Origin: Jannaschia marina
GTDB taxonomy: Bacteria > Pseudomonadota > Alphaproteobacteria > Rhodobacterales > Rhodobacteraceae
Direction of reading: 5' to 3'
Length of the DNA stretch: 64,000 bases
Assembly: GCF_013404595.1 (NCBI RefSeq)
Contig: NZ_JABVAX010000010.1
Span: forward strand, 1 to 64,000
Position numbers and translations under genes: made by a program. The notes under the pieces were generated by a model that ran no database searches, was not told the DNA's origin, and saw nothing but the letters and a program-made list of their open reading frames with translations. This document shows, piece after piece, positions 6,930 to 17,189 of this stretch; position 1 is the first letter of the stretch, and every line of letters begins with the position of its first letter.

Positions 6930-9913
6930 ATGGACCTTGCGCGCTTCGCCATCGAAAAGCGGCTGATCTCGGCCGTCGCAACGATCCTCATCCTGGTGGC
7001 GGGCTATGTCGCCTATACGCTTCTGCCGCGCTTCGAGGATCCGGAGTTCATCATCCGGCAGGCGCAGATCGTCACACCCTATCCCGGCGCCACCGCCGAG
7101 GAGGTCGCCGAGGAGGTGGCAGAGGTCATAGAGGACGCGCTCCAATAATTGCAGGGCGTGGATGAGGTAAAATCCGTTTCTCAGCCGGGCCTTTCGACAG
7201 TGACAGTGAAGTTTACAATCCAGTCGACACCCGGTTACGACGAGCTCTACCAGAGGTTCGCACAGATGCGGGCGAAGGTCTCGGACGCGCAGGGGCGGTT
7301 GCCGCCCAACGCGCTGGAAAGCCAGGTCTATGACGATTTCGGAGACGTTTATGCGCTCTACTATGCCGTGACCGGCGAAGGGTGGTCGCTTCCAGAGTTG
7401 CACGACTATGCACAGGATCTCCAGCGTGAGCTGGTCACGGTCGATGGAGTTTCCAAGGTTGTTCTGTCGGGCGTGCAGGACGAGGTCGTCTACGTCGAAT
7501 ACGTCCCCTCGCGCCTTGTGGAGCTGGGGCTGACACCCGGTCAGATCGCGCAGCTGTTGGAGGGTCAGAACTTCGTGATCCCGGGCGGTGCCGTCGTTGC
7601 GGGCGAGTTGCGGATGGAGATTCGACCGACTGGCGGGCTGACCTCGGTCGAGGCGCTCGAAGACCTCTTGATCTCGGACCCGTCGTCGGGCACGTCCTTT
7701 CGCTTGGGCGACGTGGCGGAGGTCTCGCGTGGCCTGGCGGAACTGGAGCCTGACCGCCCGCTTGGCATCGACGTGATGCCGATCTCGGACCAGTCGGTAA
7801 CGGTGAAGGCGTCGGTCGACAACTTCGTGGTCAACGTGATCATGGCGCTCGCCATCGTCATCGGCACGCTGCTCGTCTTCATGGGACTGCGCTCCGGCAT
7901 TCTGATGGGGGGCATCCTGCTCGTAACCGTGGCGGGCACGCTGTTCGGGATGTACCTCTACGGACTCGACATGCAGCGCATCTCGCTGGGCGCGCTGATA
8001 ATCGCGCTCGGAATGCTGGTCGACAATGCCATCGTCGTCGTGGAAGGCGCGCTGGTGCGCGTTCAGAAGGGCGAGAGCGCAGCTTCCGCCTCCCGCGCCA
8101 TCGTGGAGCAGACGAAATGGCCGCTACTCGGCGGCACGATCGTCGGCATCCTGGCCTTCTCGCCCATCGGGTTCTCGCCCGACAACACGGGCGAATACGC
8201 CTCCAGCCTGTTCTGGACCATTGCAATTTCGCTCCTGTTCTCCTGTTCTCCTGTTCTCCTGTTCTCCTGGCTGGTGGCGGTCTGGCTGACGCCCTACTTC
8301 TGTACGCTGTTGCTCAAGCCCGACCCGAACGCCAGGCCCAAGGGCGAGAACATCATCCTGCGGGGCTACCGCAAGCTGCTCGCGCTCGCGATCCGGGTGC
8401 GATGGATCACCGTCGGATTGGTCGTCGCGCTGCTCCTGTCGGCGGTCGCGATGTTCTCCCAGGTCCCGCCCGGCTTTTTCCGGCCTCAACCCGGGTGCAG
8501 TTCGTGATCGACTACTTCCTGCCCGAAGGCACCGACATCGACGCCACGACGCGGGACCTGCTGGAGATCGGGGAGTTTGCCCGCGATCTGCCCGGCGTCA
8601 CGGGAACAAACGCCGTGGTCGGCGGGGGCCATCAGCGCTTCATGCTCGTTTATAACTTCGAGGACGCGACGTCGGGCTATGGCCAGATCCTGGTGGACGT
8701 CGAGGATTGGCACCAGATCGCGGACCTGCGCGAGATTCTGGGCGACCACCTCGCCGAGAACTACCCGCAATCGGGCTCCAAGGTCTGGCGCTTCGTGCTC
8801 GGCCCGGGCGGAGGCGCGCGGATCGAAGCGCGGTTCTTCGGCCCCGACCCTGCGGTACTGCGCGACTTGTCGGAGCGAACCAAGGCGATCTACGCCGAGG
8901 CGGGTGCGGTTGCCATCAAGGACGACTGGCGCGAGCAGATCCGTGTCATTCGGCCCGTAATCGACACGGCTACCGCGCGTCGCTTGGGGCTGACGCAGGG
9001 GGAGATTACACAGGCGCTCTACTGCCACCTCTCGGGTGCGAACCTTGGCGTCTACCGTGAGGGCGACGCGCTTCTGGACATCGTGATGCGCCCGGTCGAG
9101 AGCGCGCGCGACAACGTGGGCGAGCTGCGTGACATCCAGGTCTTCAGCCAGGTGGCGGGCGGTTACGTCCCTATCGGACAGGTCGTAGACCGCTTCGACG
9201 TGGTCTTCGAGGCCGGCGTCCTGCGCCGCATCGACCGGCAGCTGGCGATCACCGCGCAGGCGGATCCCGCGCCGAGCGTGCTGTCGGGCGACCTCTTCGA
9301 AGCGATCCGCGGGCCGGTTGAGGCTCTGCCGCTGCCCCCCGGCTATTCGCTCGAATGGAAGGGAGAGTACGGAAACTCGCAGGAGGCAAATGCCGGCCTC
9401 GCCGCGACGATGCCGCTCGGCTTCGGAGCGATGGTGCTGGTCGTGATCTTCCTCTTCAACGCCTGGCGGCAGCCGCTCATCATCTGGTTGACCGTGCCGC
9501 TGGCGCTGATCGGGGTGATCTATGGCCTCGCCTTCAGCCAGACGCCGCTGGAGTTCATGGCGATCCTTGGAATCCTGTCGTTGACCGGAATGCTCATCAA
9601 GAACGCCATTGTTCTGATAGACGAGACCGACACGCAGATCGCGGACGGGAAGCCGCGTATGGCGGCTGTGACGGACGCCGCGGTCAGTCGCGTGCGACCC
9701 GTTTCGCTGGGTGTGCTGACGACGGTGCTGGGCGTGGTTCCTCTGCTCTGGGATCCGTTCTTCAAGTCGCTGGCCATTGTCATCATTTGCGGACTCAGCT
9801 TCGCGACGATCCTGACGCTGATCGTCGTCCCGGTGCTCTATGCGATTTTCTTCCGGATTGGCCGGGACGAACGTGGCGGCGCGGCCGGGCCGGAACCCGT
9901 GCCGGCGGAATGA
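6930..9913 (+). pseudogene. RND efflux inner-membrane transporter, broken
   Basis: Encodes an AcrB/HAE-type pump (about 990 residues if repaired) directly after the adaptor gene. Visible family blocks are IEKRLISAVATILILVAGY at the N-terminus, PRFEDPEF, SLGALIIALGMLVDNAIVVVE (TM4 with charged relay) and GMLIKNAIVLIDE. Two lesions break it. CAA has become TAA at 7146-7148 in EDALQ-stop-LQGVDEV, same frame before and after. A T tract near 8475 is one base short, so GFF reads into RPQPGCSS-stop while FPASTRVQF continues in the +2 frame to 9913. An 8-bp tandem repeat lies in the gene at 8232-8269. The last codons overlap the next gene (ATGA). Confidence 0.88.
8232..8269 (+). repeat. 8-bp tandem repeat in the RND gene
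   Basis: 38 bp of perfect period-8 sequence (unit CCTGTTCT, 4.75 copies). It lies inside a transmembrane-segment coding region and currently keeps the frame (…SLLFSCSPVLLFSWLVAV…). Because 8 is not a multiple of 3, gain or loss of one unit would shift the frame. Confidence 0.85.
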
Positions 9914-11136
9914 CCCCGCTTCGAATCTTCGCGGCGTTCGTCCTGCTGGCGGGCTGCGCGCCGCCCAGCGGGATTTCAAGCGTGCCGCTGATGGAGCCGC
10001 CGGTCCTCTTCGAGGACGGAAACATTGTGACTGCGACACCCGTCGACCGCGCCGTGCCCTACGCCACGCAGCGCGAGCCTGGCGGATCAGGGATAGAGCG
10101 TGCGTACGTGGACGTCCCTTCCACAATTCTGCGCGCGGGCTTTGCCGAGGTCGCGATCGGGCCGCGCACCGACGGCCCGGCGGCCGAACCGATCGTGGCC
10201 ATCGGCGATGTGGCCGAGGTCGGCCCGCTCACCGCGTCTCGCCAACCGGCCGCCGATCCTCAGCTCTTCGCGAATGCCGGCCCCGAGATTGATCGCGTCT
10301 TTGCGGCTCGCCTGGACCGGCAACTGGCCGAGCGATCAGGCGAGGACATTGTGATCTACGTGCACGGGACGAGAGCCGACTTCGCCAATCCTGTACTCGC
10401 TGCCGCTGAGCTTCAGCACGTTTCTGGGTATCGCAACCTCTTCGTGGCCTATGCCTGGCCCGCCAACACTGGCTTACTGACATACTTTCAAGACACCGAG
10501 GACTCGACCAACTCCGCCTTCCAGTTCCGCCGATTCCTGCGCTTTCTGGCTGACGAGACGGCCGCCCGCCGCATTCATATTATCGCCCATTCTGCCGGCA
10601 CGCGCATGGTTTCGGAGGCCATAGGTGTCTTTGCGTTGGAGCACCGGAACTCTACTCGCGCCCAGATAGCGCAGGAACTGAGGCTAGGCCAAGTCATGCT
10701 GATCGGTTCGGACGCGGACCCGATCCGCGTGGGTGGCTACCTCATCGACGGTATCGACCGTGTTGTGGACGATCTGACGATCTACGCATCCGGCCGCGAC
10801 TGCGCGTTGCGCATCTCGAACATCGTTTTCGGGGAACGCAACCGCTTGGGACAGACGACACGTGGACCGTTGCCGCCCTATGTCCAGCGCTTCATCGGCA
10901 GCTTCGACAACGTTCACCTGATCGACGTGACGGATGCAGAGCGATCGAATTTCGCGAATGGGCACGGCTACCTGCGCGGCTCGCCCTGGGTATCGAGCGA
11001 CATCCTCGCCGCCGTCACGCTGGGCCTCGGTCCTGCAGAGCGTGGCCTCGTGCGGGTGCAGGGTACCGTTGTTCGTTGGAGCTTTCCGGAGGACTATGCT
11101 GCGCAGCTGCGGGCCAGGGCTGCGCCCGCACTATAG
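9910..11136 (+). CDS. Lipoprotein alpha/beta hydrolase (DUF900-like)
   Basis: 408 residues. A lipoprotein signal peptide ends in the lipobox LLAGC at residues 14-18, so the protein is probably lipid-anchored in the cell envelope. The central region contains VIYVHGTRADFANP (oxyanion-side strand) and RIHIIAHSAGTRM, where the AHSAG nucleophile elbow supplies Ser, as in DUF900 hydrolases. Later Asp and His residues (IGSDADPI, NGHGYL) could complete the triad. The ATG overlaps the stop of the broken RND gene (ATGA), so translation was originally coupled to the efflux operon. The substrate is unknown. Confidence 0.8.
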   Translation: MTPLRIFAAFVLLAGCAPPSGISSVPLMEPPVLFEDGNIVTATPVDRAVPYATQREPGGSGIERAYVDVPSTILRAGFAEVAIGPRTDGPAAEPIVAIGDVAEVGPLTASRQPAADPQLFANAGPEIDRVFAARLDRQLAERSGEDIVIYVHGTRADFANPVLAAAELQHVSGYRNLFVAYAWPANTGLLTYFQDTEDSTNSAFQFRRFLRFLADETAARRIHIIAHSAGTRMVSEAIGVFALEHRNSTRAQIAQELRLGQVMLIGSDADPIRVGGYLIDGIDRVVDDLTIYASGRDCALRISNIVFGERNRLGQTTRGPLPPYVQRFIGSFDNVHLIDVTDAERSNFANGHGYLRGSPWVSSDILAAVTLGLGPAERGLVRVQGTVVRWSFPEDYAAQLRARAAPAL

Positions 11137-12332
11137 CGAAACGAAGAGCTGAATGACGACCGCGTTCACGAGGTCGACGAAGAAGACCGAGACCAGCGGC
11201 AAGACGATGAATGCGAGTGGGGCAGGGCCATAGCGCTTGGTCACTGCAGTCATATTGGCAATGGCTGTTGGCGTCGCACCGAGCGCGAAGCCTGCGAAAC
11301 CGGCCGAGAGGACGGCAGCGAGGTAGCCCCGGCCTACCGCGCGGAAAACCACCAGCAGGATGAACGCGACGGCCATCACAACCTGCAGTCCGAGCACAAC
11401 GAGAAGCGTCAGCCCCAGCTCCGACAGGGTCCAGAGCTGCATCGACATCAGCGACATGGCGAGGAAGATCGACAGTGCAAGATCGGAGACCGCGGCGAGC
11501 GAGCGGCTTCCGGTGGGCCAGGCGATGCGCGGCATCAGCGCGGGAATCGTATTCGACATGACGATGCCGACCAGCAGGCAGGGCACGAAGAGCGGCAGGC
11601 GCAGCCCGGCCGCGGCGATGGCACCATGCGCGAACCAGCCAAGCAGGATCGCGACATGGGCGACGAGCAGCGCGCGCATCAGGCCGACATGGTCCACGAC
11701 CTTGTGGGCCGGGTCGTCGTGTAGCTGAGCCCCACGACCGGATCCGCCGCGGCGTCGCCGTGCAGCCCGTTGCGGTCGATCAGCGCCTTGGCGATGGGCC
11801 CGCCGATCAGGGCCGCGACGACGAGGCCCAGCGTCGCGGTCGCGATGCCCACCTCGGCAGCTGCGGCGAAGCCCGTCGCCTCCTGCACCTGCGGGCCCCA
11901 GGCGATGGCGGTGCCGTGCCCGCCGATAAGCGCGGCCGATCCCAGCAGTACGCCGACCGCGTCGGGCAGACCGAAGAGCCGCACGCCGATCAGGCCGACC
12001 ACGTCCTGGAGTACGACGAAGGCCACTGTCAGTGCGAGCAGGATCAGCAGGAGCCGCCCACCGCGCAGTAAGTCCGCGATGCGGGCGTTGAGTCCGATGG
12101 TCGCGAAGAACAGCACCAGCAGGTAATCCCGCACCTCCAGGTCGAAGGCGATCTGTCCGCCCGTGATCGCGAACCAGATCGAGGTCAGCACGGCGACTGC
12201 GATGCCGCCGGAGACCGGTTCGGGGATGTTGTAGTCGCGAAGGAAGGCCACACGGCGCGTCAAGAACGCTCCCAAGAAGAAGACGATCAGCCCGAGCGTG
12301 GCTGAGATGAAGGCGGGGATCGTGACGTCCAT
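11131..12332 (-). pseudogene. gltS: Sodium/glutamate symporter, frameshifted
   Basis: From the ATG at 12332 (MDVTIPAFISATLGLIVFFLG) the first frame reads a GltS N-terminal half with the hallmark loop LIGGHGTAIAWG. It runs into VVGLSYTTTRPTRSW and stops near 11680. The second half continues in another frame from DDPAHKVVDHVGLMRALLV through GATPTAIANMTAV to a stop at 11131. Restoring one base near 11720 would give the expected SYDDDPAHK and a protein of about 400 residues, the usual GltS length. It would be an inner-membrane Na+-coupled glutamate carrier. It is convergent with the hydrolase gene (6-bp overlap). Confidence 0.85.
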
Positions 12333-12352
12333 GGGTTTTCGAAGCGGTCGGC

Positions 12353-13957
12353 TCAGCGCTTGGGCGCGCGGGCCTTCTGGGCGAGCGTCGTGACAGCCGC
12401 CGAGCCGCCATCGGTCTCTTCGGTACGGGTCGCGCCGTCCCGGAGCGCAGCGAGGAAGTCCTTCGGGAAGGGCATGCCCGTCCCCCCGGCATCGACCTGG
12501 CCCAAGAGCTCCGACTGCTCGCGCGCGAGTTTCTTGCGCAACGCATCCCTTTTGTCGAAGTCCCCTGAAAGCCCTGCGGCAACCATTCGAAGCAAGACCA
12601 TCCAGAAGAAATGCGGAAGCTCCATCTTGGCGATCAGCGTTTCGGCCTTCTCCGGATCCCGGGTACGGATCGCTTCGTGAACATGCGTCAGCCAGTACCA
12701 GCCAGGGGCGTGACGCCTGAGTCCGATTGCGCGATCCACCTCTGTGAGGCCTGCCTTCGTGTCGCCTAGCGTCCAAAGCATCGAACCATTGTCGGCAACG
12801 GCGTCCGTATGGAGCGGATCGAGCGCCAACACGCGTTCCATCGCCGCCCTGGCACGTCGGAAGTCGGTACCCTCATAGGCTGCCTGATAGGCAACATACC
12901 ATGCGTCTGCCGAATAGCGGTCTGCCCGGATAGCCTCTGTCGCGAAGTCCTCCGCCTTCTCGGTGGATTCCGCCCTGGTCCCCTCCCGATTGAAGGTGAA
13001 GCGCGCCTCGTCGCGGTAAAGCTGCGAGAGGGCGGCCAGGACCTCGGGTCGTCGGTCACCCTTTTGCAGGATCGCCTCGAAATCGGTGCGCAGCAGCAAA
13101 TGACCTTCGGCGGTGGGATCCTGATTGTAGAGCCGCATCCGGAGCAGGGCGTCTGTGACGGGGTGCACCTTTACATCCAGCTCGCGCCACCGGCGTAGAC
13201 GGTGAGGGATCACCGGGCTGGAAGGGGCCCCGATCTCCACAGCCGTCCGCATGGCCACATCGCGCAGCCACTCCTCGTCCGAGGTGCCGCGATGCTCCTG
13301 CTCGAAGCGTTGCGACCAGATAAGGTCGTGGCGGCGTCCGCAAAAGAGGTTCATGGTCAGCGAGGGCGTCTTGCCCTCCTTCAGGTAGCGGCCAGTGAGG
13401 ACAAGGTCGGCGCGGGGCGTCGGCCCGTCGAGAGGCGGAGCGCCATCGTTGTCGAGCCACAGGGCGCGAAGGTCGGCGCTGCGCGACAGATGCGTGATGA
13501 CATGCTGCTGAGTGGCTTGCAGCGCCAGCTCCGTCTCAATGTCACCGACGGCACCGACGATGCGCGCGACGCCGATATCGATCCCGTCGATTTCCGCCGC
13601 TTGTCTCAGCGTGGAGGCAGGCTCGGCGCGCATCGTCTCGAAGATCGCGGAGTAACCGCCCTGCGGGATCGTAATGCGGATCGAGTCGTCACGCCCCTCG
13701 CCTTCGTAGTAGCTCGAGAGCTTCATGCGAAGCTGGCGCGCTTGGACGCGGACGAGACCTTCGCTGCGGGCATCGATCGTGCCGTCGCGCGAGAAAATCT
13801 CCAGCGCGACGATCGGAGCGGTGATAGCATTGGCCCTTCCCGCCAAAGTCTCTTCGACCGAATACTGTAAGAGCGCACAGAGGCGTTTGGCCTGACGGAA
13901 CGTGCGGCTACCGATAATTCGTTGCAACTGCTCGAGGATCGCGTCCTTATTCTCCAA
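12353..13957 (-). CDS. TPR-containing protein with N-terminal regulator-like domain
   Basis: 534 residues. The first ~110 residues (ILEQLQRIIGSRTFRQAKRL … VRVQARQLRMKLSSYYEGEG … ITIPQGGYSAIF) match the domain that precedes TPR or cyclase modules in many proteobacterial regulators and resembles a winged-helix DNA-binding fold. A beta-rich middle follows, then TPR-like helical repeats (about residues 300-470, for example RRARAAMERVLALDPLHTDAVADNG). No signal peptide is present. It lies immediately upstream of the broken gltS on the same strand, so it may once have been co-transcribed. The function is probably regulatory, but the ligand and targets are unknown. Confidence 0.65.
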   Translation of the reverse strand: MENKDAILEQLQRIIGSRTFRQAKRLCALLQYSVEETLAGRANAITAPIVALEIFSRDGTIDARSEGLVRVQARQLRMKLSSYYEGEGRDDSIRITIPQGGYSAIFETMRAEPASTLRQAAEIDGIDIGVARIVGAVGDIETELALQATQQHVITHLSRSADLRALWLDNDGAPPLDGPTPRADLVLTGRYLKEGKTPSLTMNLFCGRRHDLIWSQRFEQEHRGTSDEEWLRDVAMRTAVEIGAPSSPVIPHRLRRWRELDVKVHPVTDALLRMRLYNQDPTAEGHLLLRTDFEAILQKGDRRPEVLAALSQLYRDEARFTFNREGTRAESTEKAEDFATEAIRADRYSADAWYVAYQAAYEGTDFRRARAAMERVLALDPLHTDAVADNGSMLWTLGDTKAGLTEVDRAIGLRRHAPGWYWLTHVHEAIRTRDPEKAETLIAKMELPHFFWMVLLRMVAAGLSGDFDKRDALRKKLAREQSELLGQVDAGGTGMPFPKDFLAALRDGATRTEETDGGSAAVTTLAQKARAPKR

Positions 13958-14494
13958 GGGATCGTCCCCTTCATCCGTTTAGGAATGTTGCGAGAACTAA
14001 CGCATGGCATATAATTTAGCTATCAGGCCGGTTGCTCCGACGTCCGTTCCATTTTGCGCCGGACGCGGCGGAGCGCCGCATTGTCTCGCGTTTAGCGAAA
14101 TAGAGGGCGTTTCTCTTTATTGTTTTTTTAAATATTTGTCGGCTACAGATGGACGGTCCCGGTAGCTGGGACCGGTGCGAGGCCATTGGATTTACGCCCT
14201 GATAATTCACGGTTAAATCATTCCGCTCCCCGCCCTCTCGCATAGGGTTTCCTTGCGAACGGACGCTTTCTGAAGACATGCGAAACACGTGTTCGGATCG
14301 CGGAAACCCAAAGCTACCCTGGAGTAGGTCCCCGCCCGATGCCCCATCCGGTGCTTCCTCGCTACGCCTCACCCCTCCTCGCGACGGCCGCCATCCGCCG
14401 CCAGCCCGTCACCTCAAGACAGCGCGCGTCTTCGGGGACCGCCCGGTCGAGAAGGGGCGACCCAGGCACGACATGCAGCACCAATGGCTGACGC
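13958..14494. other. Intergenic region with AT-rich block
   Basis: About 540 bp between divergent genes. It contains an AT-rich block near 14105-14140 (runs of T and AAATATTT) that could hold promoters for either side. I see no recognisable gene, IS end or strong terminator. Open frames on both strands lack family features. Confidence 0.5.
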
Positions 14495-15424
14495 ATGAGG
14501 ATCGTCATCGCCCTGGGTCGGACCTCCCTTATCCCTAACCTGTCGGGATCGCATGAGGACGCGGTGGAGACATCCCTGCAATCCTCGCTCGCGAGTATCT
14601 CGAAGATCGTGCGTGAGCACGAGCTGATCCTCTGCGTCGGAGTCAGCCTCACCGACATGCAGCCGCCCGCAAACGCCTCGGCGCAGGCGCGGGCTGCCGT
14701 GCCGGGACAGAGCCGCAACCAGGACGTCGAACGCGTGATCGAGCGGCAGCTCGCCGGGGCGATCCTGCCCGAGCGGGAGGTAACTTCGGTCGCGATCACC
14801 GTGGAGACGGAGCTGAACGATAGGCAGGCAGCGATGCGCATGACCGGGCCATCCTATTCCAAGGCGGAAGCCGACAGCTTCGCCGCCAGACACAACTGGC
14901 GCATAAGTAAAGACGGGGACCAGTGGCGACGCGTAGTACCCGTAGCGGCACCCCATCGCATTCTCCAGAGCCGACCGATTCACTGGCTGATCGACAAGGG
15001 AACCGTCGTCATCTGCCATAATAGTGGGCTCCCGGTCAGTCGCGACGGCAACGGCAGGCTCCGCAGTGTGGAGGCGGTCGTCGAAGAGGACCTGGTCTGG
15101 GAACTCCTCGCTCGCGACCTGGAGGCCGACCTGTTCGTGATGGCGACGGACACGGACGCCGTCTACCAGGACTGGGACGGCCCGAAGCGCCGCGCCATCC
15201 GCCTCGCCTCGCCCGACATGCTCGACGCGGCCGACTTCGCTGGCGACACAATCGGCACGAAGGTCACCGCCGCCTGCCGCTTCGCAGAGAGTACGGGAAA
15301 TGCGGCCGCGATCGGCCGTCTCTCGGAGATCGTGGGCATCATCGCGGGTGAAAAGGGCACAACGATCTCTCCTTACGTCGACGGCGTCACGAGCCACGAG
15401 CGGCGCAAGGGCGAGGGTCGGTGA
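14495..15424 (+). CDS. Carbamate kinase-like protein with degenerate active site
   Basis: 309 residues, full length for carbamate kinase (ArcC, which makes ATP from carbamoyl phosphate in arginine fermentation). The middle and C-terminus align well with the family: PSYSKAEADSFAARHNW, RRVVPVAAPHRI, VEAVVEEDLVWELLARDLEADLF, MATDTDAVY and the KGTTISP end. The nucleotide/phosphate loops do not. The expected N-terminal GGNAL is GRTSL, HGNGPQ is VGVSLTD, and the AGGGGIP loop is HNSGLP. The frame is uninterrupted, so this is either a pseudoenzyme or a gene decaying without stops. No arcA or argF neighbour is seen. Confidence 0.7.
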   Translation: MRIVIALGRTSLIPNLSGSHEDAVETSLQSSLASISKIVREHELILCVGVSLTDMQPPANASAQARAAVPGQSRNQDVERVIERQLAGAILPEREVTSVAITVETELNDRQAAMRMTGPSYSKAEADSFAARHNWRISKDGDQWRRVVPVAAPHRILQSRPIHWLIDKGTVVICHNSGLPVSRDGNGRLRSVEAVVEEDLVWELLARDLEADLFVMATDTDAVYQDWDGPKRRAIRLASPDMLDAADFAGDTIGTKVTAACRFAESTGNAAAIGRLSEIVGIIAGEKGTTISPYVDGVTSHERRKGEGR

Positions 15425-15520
15425 GGCTTGCGTGCGGCCCGCCTTCCGGGACACCGGCCGCTCTGCGAGGCACACTATCGGCGAGAACGCGGCCCCGATC
15501 CGCGCGGGGGTGCTGAAGGC

Positions 15521-15658
15521 ATGGGCTGGCTCTACCTCGCGCTTGACCGCAAGGCGAACGCGGGAGAGATCGGGAACGACCCGGCACGCGTCCTTGCCAT
15601 GCTCGCCGGCGAAGAGAGGATTTTCGCCCGCGCCGTCGCCCAGGAGCCTGCCACGTGA
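15521..15658 (+). CDS. Small hypothetical ORF upstream of BCCT gene
   Basis: 45 codons starting MGWLYLALDRKANAGEIGN, ending in a stop that overlaps the GTG start of the BCCT transporter by 4 bp (GTGA). The overlap suggests translational coupling and supports the frame being real. I recognise no family, and it could equally be the tail of a decayed upstream gene. Confidence 0.35.
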   Translation: MGWLYLALDRKANAGEIGNDPARVLAMLAGEERIFARAVAQEPAT

Positions 15659-17189
15659 CCTATATCCCGCTCCGCCAGAAGACGCTGCTCGCCGCCTCAC
15701 TCGCCGTCATTGCCATCGTCGGGCTCTGGGGTGTGCTCGATCCCGAGGGGATCGTCGCGATCACCTCGCGGATCGTCGACCAGTACTTCGTCAGCCGGGG
15801 CTGGTTCGTCATGCTCTCGGTCTCGGGCACGTTGTTCCTTTGCGCAGGTCTCGCTGTCTCGCCCTGGGGCGTAATCCGGCTCGGTGCCGACGACGACCGG
15901 CCGGAGTTCTCGACCGCCTCCTGGATCGCGATGCTCTTCGCCGCCGGCATGGGCGTGGGCCTTCTGTTCTGGGCGGTGGCCGAGCCGCTGACGCACTACG
16001 CCTTCGCCGCCGAGTTCATGGATCCACCCGTGGCGGCGGGGCAGGCGCTGGTCGCGACCAACTTCCACTGGGGTTTCCATGCCTGGGCCGTCTACGGTGC
16101 GACTGCACTCTGTATCGCCTACTTCTCGTTCCGGCGCGGCACGCCGATGCTGGTCGGCGCACCCGTGGAGTACCTCTTCCCGGGCGAAACCTGGGCGCTG
16201 ATCGTTTCGTGGCTGTCGGACTTCATGTCCATCGTCGCCATCGCCATCGGGGTCGGCGGCTCCATAGCGATGGGTGTCTTCCAGGTCGCGGGCGGTGTCG
16301 ACGTGATGATGGGCGGGGACGGTGCGGCTGGCTGGCTGGTGGCGGCCGTCTTCGCCGCGATGGTCGCAGCCTACCTTCCTCCGTTGCTCGTGGACCTTGG
16401 CGCGGGGATGGCGCGTCTGTCGAACCTCGCCATGGCCATGGCCATGGCCATGGCCATCGCCCTCGGGCTCGTGGCCTTCACGGTCGTGTTGGGGCCGACG
16501 CAGTTTCTGATGAACGCCATCATCAGCAGCTTCGGCGATTATCTCGGCGCGCTGATCCCGCGCGGTTTCCAGACGCTCGGCTTCTTTCCCGGAGAGGTCA
16601 CGCGCTGGTTCGGCGACTGGGCGCTGACCTACATGGTCTGGTGGATCGCCTGGGGGCCCTTCGTCGGTGTCTTCGTCGCCCGTATCTCGCGCGGTCGTAC
16701 GATCCGGGAATTCGTGCTGGGCGTGCTGGTCGGTCCGACGCTCTTCTCGGTCCTGTGGTTCGGTGCCTTCGGCGGAATCGGCTTTTTCGATGCGATGCGG
16801 GTACCGGTGATCTGCTGGAGGTAACGGGCACCGACGTGGAGCGCGTCACCTTCGCCCTGCTGGAGCGGCTGCCGCTGACAACGATCACTACGCTCGCGAC
16901 CCTGCTGGCGGCCTTTCTCTTCATTGTCACCTCGGTCGTCTCGGCAGCATTCGTTCTGGGCACCTTCTCGGTCGGCGGCGACCCAAACCCATCTCCGCGC
17001 ATCCGCCTGCTCTAGGGCGGACTATTGGGACTGCTCGGCGCGGCGATGATCCTGTTGGGATCCATCGAGGCGGTGCGCACGCTGATCGCGCTCGGTGCAC
17101 TGCCCTTCGTATTCGTATTGGTTCTTCTATGCGTCTGCCTCGTTCGGGCTCTGAGGCAGGAGACGGAGGCGCGCCATGCTCACCGGTGA
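15655..17189 (+). pseudogene. BCCT-family betaine/carnitine/choline transporter, broken
   Basis: Starts with GTG at 15655. Strong BCCT features: SWIAMLFAAGMGVGLLFWAVAEP, the Trp-rich region (VWWIAWGPFVGVFVARISRGRTIREF) and VVSAAFVLGTFSVGGDPNP. Two lesions are visible. Near 16800 a G run is one short: DAMR is followed by VPVICWR-stop, while the expected GTGDLLEVTGTD continues in another frame. At 17013-17015 TGG has become TAG within RIRLL-stop-GGLLGLLGAAMILLGSIEA. The repaired protein would be about 510 residues, normal for the family, with 12 membrane segments. It would import compatible solutes. Confidence 0.88.
16429..16457 (+). repeat. 6-bp tandem repeat in the BCCT gene
   Basis: Nearly five copies of GCCATG in tandem, encoding an Ala-Met alternation (AMAMAMAMA) inside a predicted membrane helix. 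The unit is a multiple of 3, so copy-number change would alter helix length but not frame. Confidence 0.8.

Noticed and set aside
6930..8507. RND gene read as two separate functional proteins
   Set aside because: Both parts continue in the same frame around a single TAA and belong to one AcrB-type chain; neither half has its own ribosome-binding site.
8486..10126. 546-residue minus-strand open frame
   Set aside because: Shadow of the RND pump and lipoprotein hydrolase; RR/HR-rich and without family features.
14016..14372. 118-residue minus-strand frame in the 13.96-14.49 kb gap
   Set aside because: No ribosome-binding site, no domain, and composition not unlike random sequence.
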